Source: LGRD01 sp031415135
GTDB taxonomy: Bacteria > Pseudomonadota > Gammaproteobacteria > Burkholderiales > Burkholderiaceae_C
DNA length: 42,017 nucleotides
NCBI GenBank assembly: GCA_031415135.1
Contig: JANORB010000128.1
Location: 1-42,017, forward strand
Direction: 5' to 3'
A model generated the notes under the pieces. That model saw only the letters and a list, made by a program, of their open reading frames with translations, did not search any database and was not told where the DNA came from. Below, piece after piece: positions 15,404 to 24,194 of the stretch (position 1 is the stretch's first letter; each line of letters opens with the position of its first letter). The position numbers and the translations under genes are program-made.

Positions 15404-18400
15404 CTACCCCGCCACCAACGGCTTGAACAACTCGTCAAAGTCCTGCGCATTGAGCGCCGCGTCGCTGGCCACACCCGACAGCAGCAAATCCGCCAGCCCG
15501 GCCTTGCGGGCTTGCAGCTCCAGCATCTTGTCTTCCACCGTGCCGCTGGCGAGCAGCTTGTAGACGAACACCGGCTTGTCCTGGCCGATGCGGTAGGCGC
15601 GGTCGATGGCTTGCTGTTCGACCGCCGGGTTCCACCACGGGTCGTACAGGATCACGGTGTCGGCGGCGGTCAGGTTCAGGCCGACACCGCCGGCTTTCAG
15701 GCTGATCAGGAACAGCGGCACCTCGCCTTGCTGGAACTCGGCCACCACCTCGGCCCGGTCCTTGGTGTCGCCGGTGAGCTTGAGGTAGGGCAGCTTGAGC
15801 TTGACGAGCTCGGGCTCGATCAGCGCCAGCATCTCGGTGAACTGCGAAAACAGCAGCACGCGCCGGCCGTCTTCGACCAGCGTGGGCAGCAGGTCCAGCA
15901 GCAGCTCCATCTTGGCCGACGGCACGTGCCTGGCGCCGGCGTGCGCGGGCGCCAGTGCGGGGGCGTGCGCGGTGCCGTCTTCGTCGATGGTCGGCGCGGT
16001 CTTCAGCAGGCGCGGGTCGCAGCACACCTGGCGCAGCTTGAGCAGCGCATCCAGCACCATGATCTGGCTGCGCGCCAGGCCTTGTTTTTCGATCGCGTTG
16101 CGCAGCTTGCTGTCCATCGTGGCGCGCACGGTTTCGTACAGGTCGGCCTGGGTGCCGCTCAACTCGACACGCAGCAGCGTCTCGGTTTTTTCGGGCAGTT
16201 CCTGCGCCACCTGCGCCTTGGTGCGGCGCAGGATGAAGGGCCGGATGCGGCGCGCCAGGTGTTCGGCCCGCAGCGCGTCGTGGCGCTTTTCGATCGGGTT
16301 GCGGTAGTGCTCGCGGAACTGCGCCTCGCTGCCCAGCAGGCCGGGGCACACAAAGTCGATCAGGCTCCACAGTTCACCCAGGTGGTTTTCAAGCGGCGTG
16401 CCGCTCAGGCACAGGCGGTGGCGCGCGCGCAGGCCCTTGAGCGACAGCGCCGCCTGGCTGCGGCTGTTCTTGATGCGCTGGGCTTCGTCGAGCACCAGGT
16501 AGTGCCAGTCGATCGACGCCAGCGTGGCACTGTCGCGCACCGCCAGCGGGTAGCTGGTGACGACCAGGTGCGCCCCGGCGATCTGCTCGAACTGCTGGGT
16601 GCGCCGCGGCCCGTGCAGCACCAGCACCTTGAGCGCCGGCGTGAAGCGCAACGCCTCGGCCTGCCAGTTGCCGAGCAGGCTGGTGGGCACGATCACCAGG
16701 CTGGGGCGGTCGAGCCGGCCGGCGTCGAGCTCGCCCTGCAGCAGCGCCAGCGCCTGCAGCGTCTTGCCCAGGCCCATGTCGTCGGCCAGCACACCGCCCA
16801 GGCGCGCGCGCCGCATGAAGTCCATCCACGCCAGGCCGTCGAGCTGGTAGTGGCGCAGCACGGCCTGCACCTTGGCCGACGGTGGCACCTCGGGCAGGCC
16901 CTGGCCGCCTTGCAGTGCGCGCAGCTGTTCGATCAGTTCGGTGAAGCTGGGCGGCGCGGTCACCGTGGCACCGGTGGTCAACGCGTCCAGCGTGCCCAGG
17001 TCGAAGCGCGACAGGCGCAGCGGCGCGCCTTTGTCGCCGGCCTTGAACACCGCGCGCAGCCAGTCCATCAACGGCGCGATGCGCGAAACAGGCAGGCGCA
17101 GCAGGCGCTGGCGCGGCGGCCGGCCGGGCACCGGCGCTTCGTCGGACGGCCAGGGCACGAGCACGTGGCCGGTGGGTTCGGCGTGGCCCGGCTCCCTGCT
17201 TTCAGGGTCGCCCTCTGACGCCTCGCGCAGCGCGGCATCGAGCTTCAACCAGCCGGTCTGCACCAGGCTCACCAGCAGCGGCACCAGGTCGACCGGCTTG
17301 CCCTCGACGCTGACTTTCAGGCCGACGCTGAACCAGTCGCTGCGGCCCGGCTCGGCGCCGGGGTCTTCGTCGATGGTCAGCGCCCAGTCGTCCGGCTGGT
17401 GCAGCTCGAACGGGAAGTCGTCTTCCACCTCCACCACCCAGCCGCGCGCCTGCAGCGCGGGCAGGTGCACGGCCAGCAGTTCGGGCCACTGGTCACGCTG
17501 CTTGGGCACCAGCAGCAGCGGCTGGCCTTCGGAGGCCGGCGGGATCGCCGAGTCCTGCAGGCGCCCGCTGTTGACCCGCGTCAGGCGGTTCTGCACCAGC
17601 CCGGCGGCCAGGCTCCACGGGCGGAATTCGAGCGTCGTGAACAGCTCGCGCAGCGCCCCGGTCTCGGCCACGCCGTCGCGCTCGAAACGCGCCAGCGCCA
17701 TGGCTTCGGGGTGGCTGTCCGGCAGTTCGACGAAGGCGCTCGCCGCAGTGGCCACCGGCACATGAAACTCCACCGGCGCCGCGCCCTGCGGCGCGTAGCG
17801 CAGCACCAGTTGGGCCGACGCCTGGCGCAAGGTGGTGCTGCGCGACGCGGCCGAGCCGTAGCGGTAGTGCAGCATCGCCTCGGAGCTGACGTCGACCACG
17901 GTGCTCAAGCGCAGCACCGGCACCAGCGGCACCGCGCCGAGCCGGCCGCCGTCTTGCGCAAGCGTGTGCGGCAACGGCACGCGGATGTGGCGCGCGTCGG
18001 TGCTGCGCTGCAAGCGTTCGATGAACTGCGGCAGCACCTGCGCCGGCACCGCGGGCATGCGCGTGAGCCAGTCGGCCACCGCGCCGGGCAGCGAGGCATC
18101 GGTCAGCGTGGCAGGCTGCAACGTGGCGGCATCGGTGTCGAGCACATGCGGCTCGGGCAGCAGCACCAGCGCCAGCTCCTGCCCCAGCGGCCCGCGCCAG
18201 TGGGTGCGCCACAGGCCGCTGGTGTCGGCCTGCCATTGCAGTGCCAACGGCAGCGGCTCGTCGATCCAGCGCGCGGCCGGGCCGGGCGGCGACGCGAGCG
18301 GATCACCCGCATGCCTGAGCAGCCACACGCGGCCGGTGGCCAGCAACGCGCGCAACGCGCCGCCGGCGTGTCGCCCGCTCAAGACGATGTGCGAGGTGAT

Positions 18401-19117
18401 CGCCTGCAAGGCCAGCGGCAGCAGCGCGGCCAGCGCGGCGCCGTCGGATGCCAGCAGGTAGGTCGGCTGGTTGCGCAGCAGGTCGGCCACCGACGAGGTG
18501 TGCGCGTGGTGCGATCCCGGCTCGCCGGTGCGGCGCAGGCTGCCGAGGTGGATGCGCAACTGCAGCTGCGTGCCGTGGGCGCTGAGCACGTACATCAGCT
18601 GCTTGACCGGCGGCTTGGCCGCATCGGGCGCGGCCGGTGCGGGCGCGCCCCCATCGGGCACCGCCGCCAGCTCGGCCAGCCAGGCCGTCAGCGGTGGCGG
18701 CAGCTCGGCGCCGGCGGGGCGACGCGCGGGTGGCGGCGCGGCCACCGGCAAGCGCATGGCCCCGTTGGAGGCCGGCTTCAACAGCGGGTCGGCCAGGCCG
18801 GCCGCGCGATTCTTGTGTTGGCGGATCTGGTGCGCCTCGAACGCCATCAACGCCGCCGCCACGTGTTTGCAATTGAAGCCCATCGGGCAACTGCAATGGC
18901 CCTGCACGCGCAGCCCCAGGCGCCGGTCCACCGGCAGCTCGATGCGCTGTTGGTAGGCGCTGACGCCGCTGCCCTGCATCTGCGTCAGCAGCATCGAGCC
19001 TTCCACCTGCATCGACAGCACGGCGCGCTCGGGCTCCAGCGCCATGGCGCGTTGCAGCGTGACCAGTTCGAACTGCTGGCCGAAATCAAAATCGGCGGGA
19101 ATGAAAAATTCGGTCAT
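15404..19117 (-). CDS. SWIM zinc finger - SNF2/HepA-type DEAD/DEAH helicase
   Basis: This protein has 1237 residues. An N-terminal SWIM finger is seen in GHCSCPMGFNCKHVAAAL (Cys75, Cys77, Cys83, His85). A long Ala/Pro-rich linker and beta-rich middle part follow. The SNF2 ATPase has LADDMGLGKTLQALALL near residue 775, 'LVLDEAQRIKN' near 876 and SGTPLENHLGELWSLIDF. The C-terminal helicase half carries 'LISLKAGGVGLNLTAAD', DPWWNPAVEQQAIDRAYRIG and GTVEDKMLELQARKAGL. It should be a double-strand DNA translocase that remodels nucleoprotein. The SWIM finger points to DNA or protein binding. It diverges from the lipocalin-like gene, with start codons 90 bases apart or less. Confidence 0.92.
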   Translation of the reverse strand: MTEFFIPADFDFGQQFELVTLQRAMALEPERAVLSMQVEGSMLLTQMQGSGVSAYQQRIELPVDRRLGLRVQGHCSCPMGFNCKHVAAALMAFEAHQIRQHKNRAAGLADPLLKPASNGAMRLPVAAPPPARRPAGAELPPPLTAWLAELAAVPDGGAPAPAAPDAAKPPVKQLMYVLSAHGTQLQLRIHLGSLRRTGEPGSHHAHTSSVADLLRNQPTYLLASDGAALAALLPLALQAITSHIVLSGRHAGGALRALLATGRVWLLRHAGDPLASPPGPAARWIDEPLPLALQWQADTSGLWRTHWRGPLGQELALVLLPEPHVLDTDAATLQPATLTDASLPGAVADWLTRMPAVPAQVLPQFIERLQRSTDARHIRVPLPHTLAQDGGRLGAVPLVPVLRLSTVVDVSSEAMLHYRYGSAASRSTTLRQASAQLVLRYAPQGAAPVEFHVPVATAASAFVELPDSHPEAMALARFERDGVAETGALRELFTTLEFRPWSLAAGLVQNRLTRVNSGRLQDSAIPPASEGQPLLLVPKQRDQWPELLAVHLPALQARGWVVEVEDDFPFELHQPDDWALTIDEDPGAEPGRSDWFSVGLKVSVEGKPVDLVPLLVSLVQTGWLKLDAALREASEGDPESREPGHAEPTGHVLVPWPSDEAPVPGRPPRQRLLRLPVSRIAPLMDWLRAVFKAGDKGAPLRLSRFDLGTLDALTTGATVTAPPSFTELIEQLRALQGGQGLPEVPPSAKVQAVLRHYQLDGLAWMDFMRRARLGGVLADDMGLGKTLQALALLQGELDAGRLDRPSLVIVPTSLLGNWQAEALRFTPALKVLVLHGPRRTQQFEQIAGAHLVVTSYPLAVRDSATLASIDWHYLVLDEAQRIKNSRSQAALSLKGLRARHRLCLSGTPLENHLGELWSLIDFVCPGLLGSEAQFREHYRNPIEKRHDALRAEHLARRIRPFILRRTKAQVAQELPEKTETLLRVELSGTQADLYETVRATMDSKLRNAIEKQGLARSQIMVLDALLKLRQVCCDPRLLKTAPTIDEDGTAHAPALAPAHAGARHVPSAKMELLLDLLPTLVEDGRRVLLFSQFTEMLALIEPELVKLKLPYLKLTGDTKDRAEVVAEFQQGEVPLFLISLKAGGVGLNLTAADTVILYDPWWNPAVEQQAIDRAYRIGQDKPVFVYKLLASGTVEDKMLELQARKAGLADLLLSGVASDAALNAQDFDELFKPLVAG

Positions 19118-19206
19118 GTCGGGGCGGCGGCGCGGTGCACGGCGGGCAAACCCGCAACATCGGATTGTCGGTCAGCGTGGCCCGGCGCCTGTGGCAGCGC
19201 TGTGCG

Positions 19207-20313
19207 ATGCTCCACGCCATGCACCGACGCGCGCTGTTGTTCGCTCTGGCCGGCCTGCCCGGCGGGCTCCCCGCCCAGGCCGGCGAAGTGCGGCCGCGCC
19301 GCCTGCAATTCCCGGTCGACTTCGGCGCCCACCCCGGCACGCGCACCGAGTGGTGGTACGTGACCGGCCTGCTGCACACCGCGTCTGAGGCAACTGCCGA
19401 TGCGCCACCGCGCCACGGCTTCCAGATCACGTTCTTTCGCTCGCGCACCGCTGTGCCCGCCCAGCACCCCAGCCGCTTTGCCGCCACCCAGCTGGTCTTT
19501 GCGCATGCCGCGCTGACCGACCTGGCCCAGCGCCGGCTGCGGCACGACCAGCGCATCGCCCGCGGCGGCTTCGGCATTGCCGGCGCCGACGAAGGCGACA
19601 CGCGCGTGCTGCTGCGCGACTGGCGCATCAGCCGCAGCGGCCCGGCCGAGACCAGCGTCTACAGCGCGCAAATTCCCAGCGACAGCGCCGGTTTCGGTTT
19701 CGACTTCCAGTTCAGCGCCACGCAGCCGCTGCTGCTGCAAGGCGTGGACGGCTTGTCGCGCAAGGGCCCGCTGCCCGCACAAGCCAGCCACTACTACAGC
19801 CAGCCGCAGCTGACCGTCGCCGGCACGCTGCAAATGGATGGCCGAGCGGAAGCGGTCCATGGCCGCGCCTGGCTCGACCATGAATGGAGCGACACGCTGC
19901 TCGACCCGCAGGCCGTCGGCTGGGACTGGATCGGCATGAACCTGCTGGACGGCGGCGCCCTCACCGCGTTCCGCCTGCGCCGCGCCGATGGCAGCAGCGT
20001 GTACGCGGGCGGCAGCTTCCGCGCCGCAGGCGGGCCGGCGCGCAACTTCGAGCCCGACGAGGTGCGTTGGACCCCGGGCCGCACCTGGGCCAGCGCCAGC
20101 TCGCGCGCCGTGTATCCGGTGGAGTGGCGGGTTGAAACACCCGCCGGGCCGTTCACTGTCAAGTCACTGCTCGACAACCAGGAACTCGACAGCCGCGCCA
20201 GCACCGGCGCGATCTACTGGGAAGGCTTGAGCGAGTTGCGCGATGGCGCTGGGCGGCGGGTGGGGTTCGGGTATCTGGAGATGACCGGTTATTCGGGTCG
20301 GCTCGACATATAG
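19207..20313 (+). CDS. Lipocalin-like carotenoid 1,2-hydratase / AttH-family exported protein
   Basis: About 368 residues. A signal peptide is visible in MHRRALLFALAGLPGGLPAQ with likely cleavage after AQA. The family motifs are 'HPGTRTEWWYVTGLL' near the mature N-terminus, FQITFFRSR, QLVFAHAAL, GRAWLDHEWSD and DWIGMNLLDGGALTAFRLRR. These mark the double lipocalin fold of CrtC/AttH. AttH proteins usually accompany attEFG ABC genes, which are not seen here. No carotenoid genes are adjacent, so hydratase activity is uncertain. Starts at 19207 or 19219 both give a good signal peptide; the open frame extends to 19135 without reason to use it. The protein is periplasmic or lipid-associated by inference. 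Confidence 0.8.
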   Translation: MLHAMHRRALLFALAGLPGGLPAQAGEVRPRRLQFPVDFGAHPGTRTEWWYVTGLLHTASEATADAPPRHGFQITFFRSRTAVPAQHPSRFAATQLVFAHAALTDLAQRRLRHDQRIARGGFGIAGADEGDTRVLLRDWRISRSGPAETSVYSAQIPSDSAGFGFDFQFSATQPLLLQGVDGLSRKGPLPAQASHYYSQPQLTVAGTLQMDGRAEAVHGRAWLDHEWSDTLLDPQAVGWDWIGMNLLDGGALTAFRLRRADGSSVYAGGSFRAAGGPARNFEPDEVRWTPGRTWASASSRAVYPVEWRVETPAGPFTVKSLLDNQELDSRASTGAIYWEGLSELRDGAGRRVGFGYLEMTGYSGRLDI

Positions 20314-20349
20314 CGCCAACCCCGGTCGAGCGGCACCTGAGCCTGCCGT

Positions 20350-20760
20350 TCACGGCGGGGCTTCAAAGCCGCGCGCGTCGCCGTTCGTCTTGGGCCCCAT
20401 GCACGAACGCACCTTCTGTGCGAACGTCCCGATGTCGATCGGCTTGGCAATGTAGCCGTCGCACCCGGCGGATCGCATCTTGGCTTCGTCGCCCTTCATC
20501 GCGTAGGCGGTGAAGGCAACCACGACGATGTGCCGGGTCGTCGGGTCGGCCTTCAGGCGGCGGGTGAGCGTCAGGCCGTCCATGTCGGGCATCTGGATGT
20601 CCATCAGGATCAGGTCGGGTCGAAATTCCGCGATCCGCAGCAAGCCTTGCCTGGCGTCGGCGGCCGAGCCGACCGCAAACTCCGCGTGGCCCAGCACGAA
20701 CGTCGCCAGCTGGATGTTCAGGTCGTTGTCGTCGATGATCAAAACGCGTTGCTGTTTCAT
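20350..20760 (-). CDS. Single-domain response regulator (receiver), DivK/CheY-like
   Basis: This 136-residue receiver has acidic pocket residues VLIIDDND, phospho-acceptor Asp54 in LILMDIQMPDMDG, the switch Thr in VVVAFTAYAMKGDE and the invariant Lys in GYIAKPIDI. There is no output domain. Its start overlaps the stop of the upstream kinase by 4 nt (ATGA at 20757-20760), which implies translational coupling. It closely resembles the other receiver at 23597-24004, sharing RPDLILMDIQMP, 'LTRRLKADP.TRHIVVVAFTAYA' and 'DGYIAKP.D'. It probably relays the phosphate from the kinase to another protein. Confidence 0.93.
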   Translation of the reverse strand: MKQQRVLIIDDNDLNIQLATFVLGHAEFAVGSAADARQGLLRIAEFRPDLILMDIQMPDMDGLTLTRRLKADPTTRHIVVVAFTAYAMKGDEAKMRSAGCDGYIAKPIDIGTFAQKVRSCMGPKTNGDARGFEAPP

Positions 20761-23600
20761 GATGCGCGTGCATGCGGGGCCGTCAACGGGGGCTCGGCCG
20801 GCGACGCTGCCTCCGTGCTGGCGCCGGCGCTGCGGCGTTCCTGGACCCTGCGCGATCCAGGCCCGGGCGGCGCGGCGAGCAGCACCGGCTCGGTGTTCGC
20901 GGCCGGCGCGGTCGGGACCAGCACACGATCGAGCACGAGGTGGAACACGCTGCCCTGCCCCAGCGTGCTGCGCACGCCGACGTCTCCGCCCTGGGCCCGC
21001 ACGATGCGGCGCGTCAGCGCCAGGCCCAGCCCGGTTCCCTGGTGCAGCCGGCTGAAGCCCGCGTCCAGCTGCTGGAAATCGCCGAACAAGCGCGGCACAT
21101 CGGCCGCTGCGATGCCGATGCCGTGGTCCTCGACCTCGATGCGGAACCGCGTCGGCCCGTCGGCCAGGGCCCGCACCTGGATCCGGCCACCGTCGGCTGA
21201 AAACTTGATGGCGTTGGCCAGGTAGTTGTACAGCGCCTGCTTGAGGCGGGCCGGATCGACCACCACGCGGCCCAATCCTGGCTCGATGTCGACCGCCAGG
21301 CGGATATCCTTTCGCAGCACCGATGTCTGCAAAATGTCACCCACCTCGCGGACCAGCGCGGCGAGGTCGACCGGTTCGGGAAAGAACTCGAACTTGCCCG
21401 CCTCGACCTTCGACAGGTCGAGCACATCGTTGATCAGTTGCAGCAGATGGCGCCCGCTGGTGCAGATGTGGCCCACGAAGAGCCGCTCCTTTTTCGGGTC
21501 GCCTTGCACGGCGCCGGAGTGAATCAGTTCGGCAAACCCGATGATGGCGTTCAGCGGTGTGCGCAACTCATGCGACATGTTGGCCAGGAACTGGCTCTTG
21601 AGCCGGCTCGCCTCCTGAAACTGGCGGTTCTCCGCCTCCAGCTGGTGCGACCTCAAGCGGGCGTCTTCGGCCTGCTTGTGTTCGGTGATGTCCATGACGA
21701 TCCCCAGCATGCGCGAGGCGCCGCCGCCTTCCTCGATGCGGCTGCCGTGCACGCGGATCCAGTGGATGCTCGCGTCGGGCCAGACCACCCGGCATTCCAG
21801 CCGCCAGTCCGCGCTTTGGTCCAGCGCGGCCCTGAACCTCTGCACCACTTCAACGCGGTCCTGCGGATGCACGTGCTGCTCGAACCGGTCAAAGTTCCAG
21901 TCGGCCTGCGGCGTCTCGTAGCCGAAGCAGCGGTCGTGCCGAAGCGAGCACTGCGCCTTGCCCGTGCGCAGGTCCAGATCCCAGTTTCCGATTTGCGCTG
22001 AATCGAGCGCGAACCGCAGGCGTGCCTCGCTGACATGCAGCGCCACCTCTGCCTCGCGCCGGCGAGTGATGTCACGGGCAATCTTCGAGGCCCCGACGAC
22101 GTGCCCCTGCGCGTCACGGATCGGCGAGATGGCCACCGACACGTGGACCAGGCCACCGCCCTTGGTGCGCCGCACGGTATCGAACGCAGGCACCGCAGCG
22201 CCGCGCGCGAGATCGGCAAGGATGCACATCTCCTCGTCTTCACGGTGCTGCGGAATCAGCATCTGGACCGGTTGGCCGATGGCCTCTTCGGCGCTGTAGC
22301 CGAACAGGGCTTGTGCGGCCTGGTTCCAGGTCGTGATGTGCCCATCGAGGGATTTGCTGATGACGGCATCGGTGGATGACGCGACGATGGCCGCCAGGCG
22401 GGTCGACTCGGCCTCCGCGCGGACTTCGCGGGTGGCATTCCTGAACACCATCACCGCACCTTGCAGCGCGCCGTCGTCCTGGCGCGTCACCGCGGTCTGG
22501 ACTTCCAGCGCCGAACGAACACCGCCACGCGAGGTCGCAACGACGTGCTGGATGGTCTCCACCGTCATGCCTTGCCCGGCCATCAGGTCCACCGGATTCG
22601 CCGATGCGGGGTCGGCGGGCTTGTCCTCCCGATCGAACACCTCCCACAAGATCCGGCCGCGGCCATTCGCCTGGCTCCAGCCGGTGATCTGCTCGGCAAC
22701 GGCGTTCATGCGCGTGACGCGGCCCTCGCGGTCGGTGGCGATGAAGCCGGCGCCAATGCTGGCCAGGGTGACCGAAAGGTTGCGCTCGCTGACGGTCAGG
22801 TTCTGTTCGGCGGCGCGACGCCTTTCGACCGCCTCGCCGGCGTCGCGTCGCGCTTCGAATTCAAGCCGGCGCGCCAGTGCGCGGCCGCCCTCGGCCGCGC
22901 TGCGGCGCACCGCTTCCCGCTCCAGCTGCTCGCGCGCCTGGGTTGCGTTGATCTGGGTTCGCCGCAGCATCGCGATCAGAAACAGCGTGCTCGCCAGCGT
23001 GACCCCCAGCGCCCACGTCGAGCGGGACTCGAGCGTCCTCATGCGCGCCGTTGCGGCGCTGAAGTCCGCGTCGATGGCGGCTTGAACGCTGACGACGAGC
23101 GCGCGGATGGCGCTCATGGCCCGCCTGCCCTGGTCGCCACGAACGATGCTGAGCGCCGCGCCGTGTTGCCCCTGCTCGGCCAAGACCAGCGTGCGCGCAA
23201 GCTCGGCTGACTTCTCATCGATCAGGCGCTTCATTTCACCGATGGAGCCGAGCAGTTCGGGGTGATTCGCGGCGATCGATTGGGTGACTTCCGCGGTTTC
23301 GAGCGGCAGCGCCGCGAGCGCGTCTGCGAAGGGCTTCAGGTAGGCCCGGTCGGTCGTCAGCAGGTAGCCAAGCTGCCCGGTCTCGGCATCCTTGAGCGTT
23401 GAAAACAAGGCCTCGATGCTCCTTTCGGCGGCGTGCCCCGCGCTCAATTCATGGCTGGCACTCCACAGCGAACCAAGCTCGTGAAACGTGAACAGACCCG
23501 CCGCCATCGGCGTCAGAAACACCAGCGCCAGCCGCCACGACCGGATTCCCGTGGGCGGCGGGGCGGCCGCATTCAATGCCGGCCGATCGCCGCCCGTCAT
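20757..23600 (-). CDS. CHASE3 - triple PAS sensor histidine kinase
   Basis: This 947-residue protein has an N-terminal membrane anchor near 22-40 and a CHASE3-like sensor region (about 45-190, with 'LKDAETGQLGYLLT'). A second membrane helix lies near 195-212, and a coiled-coil stretch at about 215-275. Three PAS/PAC modules follow (about 272-395, 398-515 and 520-640). HisKA has the phospho-His677 in FLANMSHELRTPLNAIIGFA. The HATPase has N box NYLANAIKF, G1 DHGIGIAAADV and G2 'GTGLGLALTRR'. A disordered Pro/Ala/Ser tail follows. It lacks its own receiver; the two flanking receiver genes (4-nt overlaps on both sides) supply that role. The periplasmic signal is unknown. Confidence 0.94.
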   Translation of the reverse strand: MTGGDRPALNAAAPPPTGIRSWRLALVFLTPMAAGLFTFHELGSLWSASHELSAGHAAERSIEALFSTLKDAETGQLGYLLTTDRAYLKPFADALAALPLETAEVTQSIAANHPELLGSIGEMKRLIDEKSAELARTLVLAEQGQHGAALSIVRGDQGRRAMSAIRALVVSVQAAIDADFSAATARMRTLESRSTWALGVTLASTLFLIAMLRRTQINATQAREQLEREAVRRSAAEGGRALARRLEFEARRDAGEAVERRRAAEQNLTVSERNLSVTLASIGAGFIATDREGRVTRMNAVAEQITGWSQANGRGRILWEVFDREDKPADPASANPVDLMAGQGMTVETIQHVVATSRGGVRSALEVQTAVTRQDDGALQGAVMVFRNATREVRAEAESTRLAAIVASSTDAVISKSLDGHITTWNQAAQALFGYSAEEAIGQPVQMLIPQHREDEEMCILADLARGAAVPAFDTVRRTKGGGLVHVSVAISPIRDAQGHVVGASKIARDITRRREAEVALHVSEARLRFALDSAQIGNWDLDLRTGKAQCSLRHDRCFGYETPQADWNFDRFEQHVHPQDRVEVVQRFRAALDQSADWRLECRVVWPDASIHWIRVHGSRIEEGGGASRMLGIVMDITEHKQAEDARLRSHQLEAENRQFQEASRLKSQFLANMSHELRTPLNAIIGFAELIHSGAVQGDPKKERLFVGHICTSGRHLLQLINDVLDLSKVEAGKFEFFPEPVDLAALVREVGDILQTSVLRKDIRLAVDIEPGLGRVVVDPARLKQALYNYLANAIKFSADGGRIQVRALADGPTRFRIEVEDHGIGIAAADVPRLFGDFQQLDAGFSRLHQGTGLGLALTRRIVRAQGGDVGVRSTLGQGSVFHLVLDRVLVPTAPAANTEPVLLAAPPGPGSRRVQERRSAGASTEAASPAEPPLTAPHARAS

Positions 23601-24004
23601 GGCCAGACGAAGTGGCTGCCACGCGCGCTCTCGGGCCCCTCGAGCCAGAACCGGACCTGGGCGGCCAAGGTCATGACATCCACCGGCTTGGCGATGTAAC
23701 CGTCGAAGCCGGCAGCCCGAAGTGGAAGTTCATCGCCCTTGACCGCATACGCCGTGAAGGCCACGACCACGATGTGCCGGGTCGCCGGATCTGCCTTCAG
23801 GCGCCGCGTCAGTTCGACGCCGTCCATGACCGGCATCTGGATGTCCATCAAGATCAGATCGGGCCGGAAGACCGGGATCTGCGCCAGCGCATGGCTCGCA
23901 TCGCTGGCGGTCTCGACGACGTAGGCGGCCGCGGTCAGCACGAAGCGCGCCATTTCAATGAACATCTCGTTGTCATCGACCACCATCACTCGCGTCAGGT
24001 TCAT
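23597..24004 (-). CDS. Single-domain response regulator (receiver), first gene of the kinase operon
   Basis: This 135-residue receiver has MVVDDNE for the acidic pocket, phospho-acceptor Asp54 in LILMDIQMPVMDG, the Thr of VVVAFTAYAVKGDE and the Lys of GYIAKPVDV. It has no DNA-binding or enzymatic output domain. It leads a minus-strand operon and overlaps the kinase start by 4 nt (ATGA at 23597-23600). It is a close paralogue of the receiver at the other end of the operon. The divergent interval 24005-24194 should hold the promoter, but no clear -10/-35 pair could be picked by eye. Confidence 0.93.
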   Translation of the reverse strand: MNLTRVMVVDDNEMFIEMARFVLTAAAYVVETASDASHALAQIPVFRPDLILMDIQMPVMDGVELTRRLKADPATRHIVVVAFTAYAVKGDELPLRAAGFDGYIAKPVDVMTLAAQVRFWLEGPESARGSHFVWP

Positions 24005-24194
24005 GCTTGGACTGCGTCAACTTGTCGATGGGCCTTGCCCGCGCAGCCATCGGCCGCAGCCTGGGTGCCGGCGAACGGCCATCTTCGGCCGACCTGCTTG
24101 CGTTGTCTGTGCGATGGCGAACGTTGCGGTTCGCGCAAGACAAGCTTTCCGGCCCACGCACGATGGCCCGGCACCTTGCCCCTAGACTTGCCGG

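Noticed and set aside
17399..19363. 654-residue plus-strand open frame over the SNF2 gene start
   Set aside because: Arg/Gln/His-rich composition with no motif; it is antisense to the SWIM/SNF2 helicase.
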